Origin: Desulfobacteraceae bacterium
Lineage (GTDB): Bacteria; Desulfobacterota; Desulfobacteria; Desulfobacterales; UBA5616
Length of the DNA: 11,936 nt
Assembly (NCBI GenBank): GCA_030620375.1
Contig: JAUXEW010000063.1
Span: 1-11,936 of the forward strand
Direction of reading: 5' to 3'
Positions within the stretch are counted from its first letter, which is position 1, and the number at the start of each line of letters is the position of its first letter. Both the position numbers and the translations under genes were made by a program. Below the pieces are notes generated by a model that did no database searches, was not told the origin of the DNA, and saw only the letters and a program-made list of their open reading frames with translations. This document shows positions 1 through 7,444 of this stretch, piece by piece.

Positions 1-2
1 GG

Positions 3-392
3 CATCGAGCGCTGAATTATCCGAGAATACCGGGGCATGAAATTGCAGGAGTTATAGAACAAAGCCGAACAAACGCGTTTAAAGAAGGCAGCCGAATTCA
101 AATTGCCCCGGGGCTTCGATGCGGCAAGTGCCCCTATCGTCTTAAGGGGATGGACAACCTGTGCCCAAATCGACAAATTTTAGGGTTTACGTATAACGGT
201 GGCTTTGCCGAATATATTGCAATTCCCATTGAGAACGGCATTGTCGGAAGCCTCAATATCATTCCTGAAAAGGTAAACTATAATGATGCGACTCTAACTG
301 AACCCCTGGCCATGTCAGTAATGGATGGTGCGGTTCATGTCTTTAATGAAGTGCTCACTTTTGAGGAAGCCGGGGTTGCCGATAAAAATTAA
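3..392 (+). CDS. Zinc-dependent medium-chain alcohol dehydrogenase, N-terminal domain only (partial and probably truncated)
   Basis: The reading frame is open from the left edge and stops at TAA 390-392, giving about 129 visible residues. The visible part is the GroES-like catalytic domain of zinc-dependent medium-chain dehydrogenases: a PGHEIAG motif near residue 11 (the GHE zinc and catalytic region), the structural-zinc loop RCGKCPYRLKGMDNLCPN, the NGGFAEY motif, and an EPLA motif that normally leads into the Rossmann domain. Family members are about 340 residues and bind NAD(P) in that second domain, which is absent: the frame ends about 30 residues after EPLA, and I see no continuation in other frames before the riboswitch. 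The structural-zinc loop has three of the usual four cysteines; the third position is Arg. The gene is therefore probably a decayed or deleted dehydrogenase, though its 5' end lies outside the window. The substrate is unknown. Confidence 0.6.
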   Translation, partial: HRALNYPRIPGHEIAGVIEQSRTNAFKEGSRIQIAPGLRCGKCPYRLKGMDNLCPNRQILGFTYNGGFAEYIAIPIENGIVGSLNIIPEKVNYNDATLTEPLAMSVMDGAVHVFNEVLTFEEAGVADKN

Positions 393-400
393 TATTTCTC

Positions 401-430
401 TTGACGCAGCCACTTTGTTTGGTCTAAATA
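401..430 (+). promoter_or_regulatory. Candidate sigma-70-type promoter for the B12 riboswitch-receptor transcript
   Basis: A TTGACG box at 401-406 matches the -35 consensus at five of six positions. A weak TAAATA box follows at 425-430 after 18 bases. Transcription would start around 436-438, just before the 5' strand of the riboswitch P1 helix at 440, which is where a riboswitch transcript should begin. The placement supports the call more than the weak -10 does. Confidence 0.4.
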
Positions 431-439
431 ATCCCTGTT

Positions 440-605
440 TTGTTCAGATGCTCGATGTTGAGCATAATAGGGAACTCCGTTAAAATCGGAGACGGGCCCG
501 CCGCTGTAATCGGGGACGAAAGCCGCAAGACGCCACTAGCCGACGTTAGGCCGGGAAGGCGCGGTTATTCGCTTGATCCGTGAGTCAGAAAACCTGCCTG
601 AACAA
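440..605 (+). promoter_or_regulatory. Cobalamin (adenosylcobalamin) riboswitch
   Basis: The conserved parts of a cobalamin aptamer occur in the right order: AATAGGGAA near 466-474, the core GGGCCCGCCGCTGTAAT at 494-510, GGGGACGAAAG at 512-522, GCCACTA near 532-538, CCGGGAAGGC at 551-560, and the B12-box-like GTGAGTCAGAAAACCTGCC at 580-598. A closing P1 helix is visible: TGTTCAG at 441-447 pairs exactly with CTGAACA at 598-604, and one more A-T pair can form outside it. It lies upstream of a BtuB-like receptor, the classic target, and is followed by an intrinsic terminator. By family precedent, bound cobalamin would switch the receptor off. Confidence 0.95.
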
Positions 606-660
606 GCTTAGTAAGTCTTCGTGGACCAGGGCATAAAAAGATCAGAGGATAAAAAAGGGA

Positions 661-699
661 AATCCCCGGATCGATTCAATTCGGTCCGGGGATTTTTTT
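661..699 (+). terminator. Intrinsic terminator serving as the riboswitch expression platform
   Basis: AATCCCCGGA at 661-670 pairs perfectly with TCCGGGGATT at 685-694, and a run of seven T follows (693-699). It sits 55 bases after the aptamer and upstream of the receptor's ribosome-binding site, so it would stop transcription before the gene when cobalamin is bound. A possible competing pairing is GGACC at 623-627 with GGTCC at 683-687, which would invade the terminator's 3' arm; this antiterminator is short and tentative. Confidence 0.85.
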
Positions 700-717
700 C
701 TTCGGGCCCCGAAAAAA

Positions 718-725
718 AAGGAGGG
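718..725 (+). promoter_or_regulatory. Ribosome-binding site that fixes the receptor start
   Basis: AAGGAGGG lies 9 bases before ATG 735. The same frame is open from a GTG at 621, but that start would place the terminator hairpin inside the coding sequence and a polar non-signal stretch ahead of the signal peptide. The strong Shine-Dalgarno and signal peptide decide for 735. A small hairpin, TTCGG-GCC-CCGAA at 701-713, lies just before the site. Confidence 0.85.
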
Positions 726-734
726 CTGTTTAAA

Positions 735-2720
735 ATGAAGAAATGGATCTTTTTGGGAATAATTTTTATCGTTTTTACTGTAACCGGTTCGGTGTGGGCA
801 AATAGTGTTCAACTATCGGATGCCGTCAAACTTGACGAAGTCATTGTCACCGCCACAAGGACGGAACAGGCAATCGATAAAGTCGGCGGCAGTTCTGTGA
901 CCGTGATTACAGCTGAGGATATTGATACTAAAAAGCAGATTGTTGTCGGGGAAGTATTAAAAGGAATTCCCGGAATCGATGTTGTCGGCAGCGGAGGACC
1001 GGGAACCAATACCTCCATATTTATGCGGGGCGCTGATTCTAAAAACACGTTGCTGCTCATTGACGGTGTTTCGTTTAACGACGCTTCACATACAACCCGA
1101 AGCGCTAATTTTGCCAATCTGACCACGGACTTCATCGAACGGGTTGAAGTGGTCAGGGGGCCCATGAGTGCTCTTTACGGAAGCAATGCCACCGCCGGTG
1201 TGATCAATATTATCACCAAAAAAGGCGAAGGACGGCCATCAATCTATGCAGGCGTATCGGGCGGATCATACAACACCTGGCATTATCATGGCGGCGTATC
1301 GGGAGCCATAGACAAATTAAATTTTTCAATTTTAGGGTCCTCAATCCAAACTGAGGGGTTTTCAATTGCCAATGACGATAATGACGATATTCCGCATGCC
1401 AGCAACACCTCTGAAGATGATGGGTGGAAAGACAATAGCATTTACGGTAAAATCGGCTTTGATATTAATCCTGATTTTGATATCAGCGCCAACTTTCTCG
1501 ATATTGATGCCCGGGTAGATAACGACGACTGGAACTGGTTCGCGGGATATGCCGGAGATCGGTTTGACAACGATCCAATAACATGGTTGCCTGTACCGGC
1601 GCCGAATGGGCCTAAAAAGGGGAAGGGAGAAAACGATCAGGCTTGCGGCAAATTCAACGTCCACAATTACTTTTTAAACCGGCAAGCTGAATCAACTTTG
1701 TCGTTTCAAGGCTCACGACATAAGACCGCTGGATTTGACAATGATGGCAACGAGTTTTATGATTTCAAAGGAACCGCTCAGGAGTGGTCCTGGCAAGGGG
1801 GATACACTTTCAGAGAAAGCAATGCAATAAACCTCGGTGTCAATTACAGTATTGAAAAAATGGACAGCGATTCGTCCAACATCAATAATACAGATGCGGT
1901 TACAAAAAGCATCTGGATTCAAGATCAAGTCTTTCTTGGCGATAATTTCTTTCTGGTCGCCGGACTACGAGTGGATGACCATGAAAATTTTGGAAATAAA
2001 ACAACCTATCGTCTGGCACCGGCATACCATTTTAACGGAACCACTATAAAAGCCAGTTACGGTACCGGATTTCGCTCACCATCGCTTTTCGAACTGTATT
2101 CCGCCTTCGGCAATGAAGGCCTCGGCGCTGAAGAGAGTTACGGTTGGGATATCGGCATAGAGCATGCGATTATGAGCGGCATCATGAATGCCGGGATAAC
2201 CTATTTTGCCATGACATTTGACGATCGAATAGACTGGGATCCTAATCGAATCATTCCGGGGAATCCTTTCCCAGGCGGTTATAACCAATTTGAAGGAAAA
2301 ACAAAAACCAATGGCGTTGAAGCGTTCCTGAAATGTCAGCCGAATTCCGACCTGAATATATTAATAAATTATACGTATACAGATACTGAAGACCCTGACG
2401 GGAAACGCCTCGTCAGACGACCATACAATAAAATCAGTTTAAATACCAAATATCGCATCCTGCGAAAAGGATTGGTAAACATAGACGTATACTGGGTAGG
2501 TGAAAGAGACACCATTACAACTGCTATGGACAAAAACGGGAACGCGGTGGAAAAATTAGATGCCTACACGTTGATAAATCTTTCGCTTCAGTATGATATA
2601 AATGACCATCTGAATGTTTATGCCCGTGTTGACAACCTGTTTGATAAATTTTATGAAGAAGCTTGGAGTTATGCCACCCCTGGTGCCTCAGGGTATATCG
2701 GGATGAAAATTAAATATTGA
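735..2720 (+). CDS. btuB: TonB-dependent outer-membrane receptor, BtuB-like (cobalamin/corrinoid uptake)
   Basis: This 661-residue outer-membrane beta-barrel receptor should import cobalamin or a related corrinoid using TonB/ExbBD energy. Residues 1-22 form a signal peptide (MKKW, a hydrophobic core, cleavage after VWA). A TonB box, DEVIVTA, follows at residues 34-40. The plug domain covers about 45-165 and includes the motifs LLLIDGVSF, ERVEVVRGPMSALYGSNATAGVINI and TKKGEG. The rest is the barrel, with late motifs such as YGTGFRSPSLFELY and NLFDKFYEE, ending in an aromatic Tyr as outer-membrane barrels do for BAM recognition. The length is near E. coli BtuB (about 600) with somewhat longer loops. 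The substrate call rests mainly on the cobalamin riboswitch upstream; the fold alone would also fit siderophore receptors. No BtuCDF transporter genes follow: the next gene is on the opposite strand. Confidence 0.88.
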   Translation: MKKWIFLGIIFIVFTVTGSVWANSVQLSDAVKLDEVIVTATRTEQAIDKVGGSSVTVITAEDIDTKKQIVVGEVLKGIPGIDVVGSGGPGTNTSIFMRGADSKNTLLLIDGVSFNDASHTTRSANFANLTTDFIERVEVVRGPMSALYGSNATAGVINIITKKGEGRPSIYAGVSGGSYNTWHYHGGVSGAIDKLNFSILGSSIQTEGFSIANDDNDDIPHASNTSEDDGWKDNSIYGKIGFDINPDFDISANFLDIDARVDNDDWNWFAGYAGDRFDNDPITWLPVPAPNGPKKGKGENDQACGKFNVHNYFLNRQAESTLSFQGSRHKTAGFDNDGNEFYDFKGTAQEWSWQGGYTFRESNAINLGVNYSIEKMDSDSSNINNTDAVTKSIWIQDQVFLGDNFFLVAGLRVDDHENFGNKTTYRLAPAYHFNGTTIKASYGTGFRSPSLFELYSAFGNEGLGAEESYGWDIGIEHAIMSGIMNAGITYFAMTFDDRIDWDPNRIIPGNPFPGGYNQFEGKTKTNGVEAFLKCQPNSDLNILINYTYTDTEDPDGKRLVRRPYNKISLNTKYRILRKGLVNIDVYWVGERDTITTAMDKNGNAVEKLDAYTLINLSLQYDINDHLNVYARVDNLFDKFYEEAWSYATPGASGYIGMKIKY

Positions 2721-2756
2721 GTAATTGGTTGGCATTTTCCGGCTTAACCGCTTCAC

Positions 2757-2830
2757 GTGAGACCCAATTAAGGCCTGAAAGAACTCGCGAATAGCGATCC
2801 GTAAAGAAAGAATCTCCGATTGGGTCTCAC
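2757..2830. repeat. 12-bp inverted repeat flanking a 50-bp spacer
   Basis: GTGAGACCCAAT at 2757-2768 is the exact reverse complement of ATTGGGTCTCAC at 2819-2830, and a further T-G wobble pair extends it by one. It lies between the convergent 3' ends of the receptor and the HAD gene. The transcript could form a long-stemmed hairpin, but no T run follows either arm directly, so it is not a standard intrinsic terminator. It may protect 3' ends, act as a weak bidirectional terminator, or be a remnant of a small repeat element. Confidence 0.6.
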
Positions 2831-2875
2831 CCGAAGCTCGGTTTAAATTGTTTTTTCAAAAAGCTAAATGAGGGG

Positions 2876-3346
2876 TCAGGATCTTAAGGTTGCGGTTAAT
2901 CTTAAGGGATTTAACAACAATTCAAAGGCCGAAACAATACCGGTGCAAACCACATCCGCAGCCTGGACTGTCTCTGATGAAGCACCTTCCTGTAAAATAA
3001 CGGCCATACCGAGGGCTGATTCCTTTAGCATCAGGCGGTCGTTTCGGCCATTACCGATACAAACCGTGTTCTCTGCGCCAAGACCTTTTATGTAGTTCAG
3101 TTTCCCGATATCCTGATTCTCCACAGGCAAAATGGACACCTTGCAGGAAATTCCGCTCATCCCGGATTTAACTTTTCCGAATGTATCGGCAGTGAGTACA
3201 TGAACTTCAATGTCCTTTGACAACACTTCGAGACATCCCCTCACCCCGTCGATCAGTTGCCCATCAATGGCCAGGGTCCCATTATAATCTAAAACCAGAT
3301 GCTTAAGTTGAAGGGTTTTATAACCCGGAATCGTATATTCTATCAT
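2876..3346 (-). CDS. HAD-superfamily phosphatase, soluble P-type-ATPase-like group
   Basis: This 156-residue cytoplasmic protein carries the HAD motifs in order. Motif I is LDYNGTLA, with nucleophile Asp20. Motif II is VLTADTFG, with Thr52. A Lys near residue 82 serves as motif III, and GNGRNDRLML at 98-107 is motif IV. The DYNGT form of motif I and the TADTFG motif resemble the small proteins annotated as soluble P-type ATPases, which correspond to the phosphorylation domain of P-type ATPases without any membrane part. In ordinary HAD phosphatases the residue two after the nucleophile is Asp; here it is Asn22. The physiological substrate is unknown. The start ATG is preceded by GAGGTGA on the minus strand about 6 bases upstream. 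It converges on the receptor gene and diverges from the peptidase gene, so it appears to be its own transcription unit. Confidence 0.8.
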   Translation of the reverse strand: MIEYTIPGYKTLQLKHLVLDYNGTLAIDGQLIDGVRGCLEVLSKDIEVHVLTADTFGKVKSGMSGISCKVSILPVENQDIGKLNYIKGLGAENTVCIGNGRNDRLMLKESALGMAVILQEGASSETVQAADVVCTGIVSAFELLLNPLRLTATLRS

Positions 3347-3543
3347 CTCATCACCTCAGTCATTGAACAAGCAATGCGCTCGCTGTTGCGGTTCAAATTT
3401 TTTAATTGTCTTTGCATCCCTTATATGTTTCAATTATTAAAAGATTTCAACACTTACTTTTTACGAGACCATCAACCTTACCGTTTTAAAGAAACTTAAA
3501 AATCCGCTATTTATGTCATTCCGGGGAACAAAAGGAAAATCCA
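3347..3543. other. Divergent intergenic region between the HAD gene and the peptidase gene
   Basis: This 197-bp AT-rich stretch should hold two divergent promoters. On the minus strand, TTGAAA (3450-3445) and TATAAG (3425-3420) form a promoter candidate for the HAD gene with a rather long 19-base spacer. For the plus strand I see no convincing pair of boxes. A 66-residue frame at 3299-3499 is low in coding character and overlaps the HAD gene, so I do not call a gene here. Confidence 0.35.
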
Positions 3544-4656
3544 TTGAACCATATCCATGGGAAAAGACTGGAACAAATCAGACAGGTCATTTCAGAAAAA
3601 GAACTGGATACTTTTTTAGTCTTGATTGAAGAAAACCGTCGTTACCTCAGTGGATTCACCGGAGAGGACACCCACTTCGATGAATCCGCCGGTGCGTTAA
3701 TTATCACTGACACCGGGCTAATTTTAGCGACGGATTCACGTTTCACCTTACAAGCTGATCGAGAAGCGCCCTTATTTGAAATCTTTCGTTATGAAAAAGG
3801 ATTGGCAAAAGAACTTCCCGACATTTTAAACAGCTTGAATACCAAACGAATCGGATTCGAAAGCAAACGGATATCCTTTTCTCAATATAGCGATATGGTT
3901 GAAGAAACAAACGCCAAGGGGTTGGGTATCGAATTTGTCCCCACTGATGGTATGGTCGAAGATCTGCGGGCGATAAAAGATGAATCTGAAATTGATAAAA
4001 CAAAAAAGGCTTTAATGATTGCAGAATCGGCGTTTAAGGATATGATGAATTCCTTAAAACCCGGCATGACTGAAAAGGAAGTGGCATGGGCCATGGAAAT
4101 TAAGATGCGGGCGGCCGGCGCAGACAAACTATCTTTTCCCACCATTTGTGCTTCCGGACTCAATAGCGCCCTACCCCATGCAATTCCTGAAAATCGAAAG
4201 ATCAAGGCAGATGAGCCGGTACTATTTGACTGGGGAGTCAGGTTAAGCGGCTATTGCTCGGATACGTCCCGCACCATCGTACTGGGAAAGCCGGACGATA
4301 CGTTTTTAAAGATTTTTCAAACTGTACGAGACGCTCAGGAAAAGGCCATCGAAGCGATAAGGCCGGGAGTAAGCGGTAAAACGGTTGATGAAGTCGCCCG
4401 CAGCCACATAGAAAACGCGGGGTACAAGGGTAAATTCGGTCACGGGCTGGGACACGGCACGGGCATTGCCGTTCATGAAGAACCGAGATTAAGCCCGTTG
4501 AGTACGTCCGTGCTTAAACCGGGAATGATCGTCACTGTTGAACCCGGAATCTATATCGCGGACTGGGGCGGGGTGAGAATTGAAAACCAGGTGGTGGTTC
4601 GAGAAGACGGTGCTGAGGTCTTGAATCAGTTAGATACAACCTTTCAAATTAATTGA
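3544..4656 (+). CDS. M24-family metallopeptidase (Xaa-Pro aminopeptidase / Xaa-Pro dipeptidase type)
   Basis: This 370-residue cytoplasmic enzyme should cleave the bond before proline in peptides using two metal ions. The N-terminal creatinase/prolidase domain covers about 1-140 and the catalytic pita-bread domain about 152-365. All five metal ligands of the family are visible: Asp229 (LFDWG), Asp240 (YCSDTSR), His304 (HGLGHGTG), Glu333 (VEPGIY) and Glu347 (VRIENQ). A supporting His212 is in the NSALPHA motif. Length fits the 350-370-residue PepQ/YpdF-like members. The start is TTG 3544, chosen because AAAGGA lies 7 bases before it and the protein begins as family members do; no ATG is available nearby. 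Sequence alone does not separate aminopeptidase P from dipeptidase. The recombinase gene follows after 91 bp and could be co-transcribed. Confidence 0.9.
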   Translation: MNHIHGKRLEQIRQVISEKELDTFLVLIEENRRYLSGFTGEDTHFDESAGALIITDTGLILATDSRFTLQADREAPLFEIFRYEKGLAKELPDILNSLNTKRIGFESKRISFSQYSDMVEETNAKGLGIEFVPTDGMVEDLRAIKDESEIDKTKKALMIAESAFKDMMNSLKPGMTEKEVAWAMEIKMRAAGADKLSFPTICASGLNSALPHAIPENRKIKADEPVLFDWGVRLSGYCSDTSRTIVLGKPDDTFLKIFQTVRDAQEKAIEAIRPGVSGKTVDEVARSHIENAGYKGKFGHGLGHGTGIAVHEEPRLSPLSTSVLKPGMIVTVEPGIYIADWGGVRIENQVVVREDGAEVLNQLDTTFQIN

Positions 4657-4747
4657 TAGCTCACGGAGTTTATCTGCTTTTAGGCCGGCGCACACCGACC
4701 CTTTTTGGTTCCGGCTTGTCCGGGTTAGGTTAATATTAATTATTGTT

Positions 4748-5644
4748 ATGCTTTCATTAGACATACTAGCCGATCAATTTATAAATTACCTATTGGTTGA
4801 AAAAGGCCTGTCCATAAAAACAATTGAATCTTACAGCCAGGACATCGCTCGATATTTTAATTTCTTAAAAGAAAATGGGATCGATAATATTGAGGACACG
4901 GATACAGCGGTAATTTTAAGCCATTTGATTAACCTGAGTAAATCAGGCCTTGAGGCCAGGTCAAGGGCCAGACATCTCGTTACGTTAAGAGGATTTTATC
5001 GGTTTCTCGTTGAAGAAAAAATCCTGAAACATGATCCCATAAGCCTGGTAGACCTTCCCAAAAGCACACTAAAGCTTCCGGTTGTGCTATCCGTCGCAGA
5101 GGTCCAGCAACTTCTCGATGCGCCGGACACGAATACCGCTATCGGTAAAAGAAACGCCGCCATGTTGGAACTGCTTTATGCTGCAGGACTGAGGGTCTCC
5201 GAACTCATCAACCTGAAGCTAAACGATGTAAACTTGGAGGTTGCTTTCGTTCGGGTGCTCGGTAAAGGCTCTAAAGAACGGATTGTCCCCATTGGCCGTC
5301 ATGCACGGGATAAAATTGATGACTACATAAAAACCGGGAGATCACGATTACTTAAAAATATTGCCAGTCACTACATCTTCGTCGCCAGGGCAGGTAATCC
5401 CATGACTCGACAAGGTTTCTGGAAGCTTATAAAACAATATGCGACAACAGCCGGTATCAGAAAAAAAATCGCGCCACACACGCTAAGACATTCTTTTGCC
5501 AGTCATCTATTGGAAGGTGGCGCCGATTTACGATCCGTTCAGCTGATGCTGGGCCACGTTGATATTTCTACTACGCAGATATACACCCACGTGGCCAGGG
5601 CTCACCTGATAAAAATCCACGAGCAGTATCACCCTCGCGGATAA
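4748..5644 (+). CDS. xerD: Tyrosine recombinase XerD (chromosome dimer resolution)
   Basis: The 298-residue protein has the usual length and layout of XerC/XerD: an N-terminal SAM-like core-binding domain (about 5-90, including GLSIKTIESYSQDIARYF) and a C-terminal catalytic domain (about 110-290). The catalytic residues are all present: Arg149 in AAGLRVSEL, Lys173 in LGKGSKER, His244 and Arg247 in HTLRHSFASHL, His270 in LGHVDISTTQIYTH, and the nucleophile Tyr279. The pattern LLEGGADLRSVQLMLGH is typical of XerD, which acts with XerC at dif beside FtsK. XerD is preferred over XerC from motif resemblance, with moderate certainty. The start ATG 4748 has only a weak Shine-Dalgarno. No attachment site or cargo genes surround it, so I read it as housekeeping and not as a phage or island integrase. 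Confidence 0.9.
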   Translation: MLSLDILADQFINYLLVEKGLSIKTIESYSQDIARYFNFLKENGIDNIEDTDTAVILSHLINLSKSGLEARSRARHLVTLRGFYRFLVEEKILKHDPISLVDLPKSTLKLPVVLSVAEVQQLLDAPDTNTAIGKRNAAMLELLYAAGLRVSELINLKLNDVNLEVAFVRVLGKGSKERIVPIGRHARDKIDDYIKTGRSRLLKNIASHYIFVARAGNPMTRQGFWKLIKQYATTAGIRKKIAPHTLRHSFASHLLEGGADLRSVQLMLGHVDISTTQIYTHVARAHLIKIHEQYHPRG

Positions 5645-5689
5645 TTAAAGCTCCCTGTTCCGCTTCAGCAGGACTGCGGGGAATCTTCC

Positions 5690-5718
5690 TTGACATCTTA
5701 AACCATTTTATTTAAAAA
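5690..5718 (+). promoter_or_regulatory. Candidate promoter for pfaD
   Basis: A perfect TTGACA at 5690-5695 is followed after exactly 17 bases by TAAAAA at 5713-5718 (four of six -10 positions). Transcription would begin near 5725. This leaves almost no leader for a TTG start at 5732 but about 50 bases for ATG 5777, which helps choose the latter. A second TATAAT at 5773-5778 overlaps the ATG and lacks a -35 partner. Confidence 0.5.
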
Positions 5719-5776
5719 AACATTTCTATTTTTGTTTTTAAAAATTCGGGTAACTTTAAAAAATCGTTTGGGTATA

Positions 5777-7444
5777 ATGCAAATGACCCCATCTCGTTTA
5801 ACCGGCAACCCGGCAATCGGGTGGTGGCACGGGAATGAAATACCACAAGCCGGAAGCATGGACATTAATGAGGCGATCACGCGGGTAACAGATCCGGTTT
5901 TTCTAATAAACAAAGACGGGCAGCTTGCCGTTTCCCGGGAAGGATCGATTGTAATCGGCCGGGACGCGGTACCCGGATCAAAGGGCTATCCGCTTGTTGC
6001 CTATGTGCCGGAACTTCATCCCAAAAACCTTGGCGATATTAGTTTTAAAAACAGACACCACATTCGATACCCCTATATTTGCGGTGCCATGGCCAATGGG
6101 ATCTCCTCTATAGAAATGGTAGAAAAAGCAGGGCGAGCCGGCATGCTTGGTTTTTTCGGCGCTGCCGGTCTCTCAATCGATGAAATAGATGACGCTGGTA
6201 ATGAATTACAGCAACGTATGGATACCCTGCCTTATGGTTTTAATCTGATCCACAGCCCGAATGATCCCGAACACGAAGCGGCAACAGCTCAACTCTATTT
6301 AAACAGGCGAATCAAGTTGGTCAGTGCATCCGCCTATCTGAACATAACACTCCCCCTTGTGTATTATAGAGTGAAGGGAATCCATGAAGATGCAGAGGGG
6401 AATATCGTTTGCCCGAATAAGATCATTGCCAAGGTATCTCGGATAGAAATCGCTAAAAAATTTCTTTCACCCCCCCCGGAAAAATTGCTTTCCCAGCTCG
6501 TGGACCAAAAACTAATTACCCGGCAAGAAGCCTCTTTAGCAAAAATGATCCCGGTCGCCGAAGATTTAACGGCCGAAGCCGACTCCGGTGGGCATACGGA
6601 TAATCGTCCGGCCATCTCCTTGCTGCCGACCATGATCGCATTACGAGATGAGGCAGATGCGCAATATCATTATATACGACCACCTTGTATCGGACTTGGC
6701 GGTGGAATTTCCACCCCATATTCCGCTGCTGCTGCCTTTGCAATGGGTGCGGCTTATATCGTCACCGGTTCGGTAAATCAATCCTGTATCGAGGCCGGAA
6801 CATCGGAAATTGTTCGAAAAATGCTTGCAGAAGCCCATCAAGCAGATGTCGCCATGGCGCCTGCAGCGGACATGTTTGAAATCGGAGCAAAGGTACAAGT
6901 TTTAAAACGTGGAACCATGTTTCCACTTCGTGCAGCCAAGCTTTACGACCTTTACAATCGATATGAGAAATACGAAAGCATCCCCCCGGCACAGCAACAA
7001 ATTTTAGAGCGGGATTTTTTTAAACGTAGCTTTCAGAACGAATGGAATCAAGTAGAGGAATATTTTGAAAAAATAGACCCCAAACAAATCATCCGGGCAA
7101 AAAAAGATCCGAAACACAAAATGGGATTGGTGTTTCGTTCCTATCTCGGCCAATCTTCCATGTGGGCAATCGCCGGTGATCCTTCAAGAAAAATGGACTA
7201 CCAGATTTGGTGCGGGCCGGCTATCGGCGCGTTTAACCAATGGGTGAAAGGAACATTTCTGGAAAAGCCCGAAAACAGAGAAACCGTAACCATTGCCATG
7301 AATCTTCTTTTGGGAGCTTCAGTTGTCACGCGAATAAACTGGCTTCGGAATCAGGCGGTTTTCCTTCCTGAGAGCACCGGCAAGTTTTCTCCCTTACCCC
7401 TGTCGGAAATCCATCATATCCTTAACTCAAGCTTCGCACCCTAA
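5777..7444 (+). CDS. pfaD: PfaD: flavin-dependent enoyl reductase of a polyunsaturated fatty acid / secondary-lipid synthase
   Basis: The 555-residue protein matches PfaD over its whole length. PfaD is a TIM-barrel, FMN-binding enoyl-ACP reductase of the nitronate-monooxygenase-like superfamily and acts in trans on intermediates of the Pfa synthase. Visible motifs, in order: the N-terminal WW of IGWWHG (PfaD proteins have a Trp pair here), CGAMANGISS, FGAAGLS, PYGFNLIHSP, KVSRIEIAKKF, AEADSGGHTDNRP (about 266-278), LGGGISTP (phosphate-binding side of the barrel, about 307-314), YIVTGSVNQ, MAPAADMFE, and MDYQIWCGPAIGAFNQW near 473-489. The frame also allows TTG 5732 (15 residues more) and ATG 5783 (two fewer). 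No start has a good Shine-Dalgarno; 5777 is favoured by the promoter position and family length (about 540). The last 23 bp overlap the 3' end of the converging regulator gene. Confidence 0.93.
   Translation: MQMTPSRLTGNPAIGWWHGNEIPQAGSMDINEAITRVTDPVFLINKDGQLAVSREGSIVIGRDAVPGSKGYPLVAYVPELHPKNLGDISFKNRHHIRYPYICGAMANGISSIEMVEKAGRAGMLGFFGAAGLSIDEIDDAGNELQQRMDTLPYGFNLIHSPNDPEHEAATAQLYLNRRIKLVSASAYLNITLPLVYYRVKGIHEDAEGNIVCPNKIIAKVSRIEIAKKFLSPPPEKLLSQLVDQKLITRQEASLAKMIPVAEDLTAEADSGGHTDNRPAISLLPTMIALRDEADAQYHYIRPPCIGLGGGISTPYSAAAAFAMGAAYIVTGSVNQSCIEAGTSEIVRKMLAEAHQADVAMAPAADMFEIGAKVQVLKRGTMFPLRAAKLYDLYNRYEKYESIPPAQQQILERDFFKRSFQNEWNQVEEYFEKIDPKQIIRAKKDPKHKMGLVFRSYLGQSSMWAIAGDPSRKMDYQIWCGPAIGAFNQWVKGTFLEKPENRETVTIAMNLLLGASVVTRINWLRNQAVFLPESTGKFSPLPLSEIHHILNSSFAP

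Noticed and set aside
2868..3095. 75-residue plus-strand frame
   Set aside because: It lies antisense to the HAD gene, whose motifs are intact on the other strand.
3299..3499. 66-residue plus-strand frame in the HAD-peptidase intergenic region
   Set aside because: It overlaps the 5' end of the HAD gene, is aromatic- and Phe-rich as expected of translated AT-rich non-coding DNA, and lacks a ribosome-binding site or family resemblance.
4684..4715. Possible terminator after the peptidase gene (GCCGG ... CCGGC)
   Set aside because: The stem is only about 5 bp, the T run lies within the loop and not after the stem, and nothing else supports it.
4748..5644. Reading the recombinase as an integrase of a genomic island carrying the lipid synthase
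   Set aside because: The protein has XerD length and motifs, and no attachment-site repeats, tRNA or other mobile genes are seen in the window.
5659..5680. Possible hairpin CCGC ... GCGG after xerD
   Set aside because: The stem is four base pairs with a long loop and no T run follows.
5773..5778. TATAAT as the pfaD -10 box
   Set aside because: It overlaps the preferred start codon and has no -35 at proper spacing, whereas TTGACA at 5690 has a correctly spaced partner upstream.
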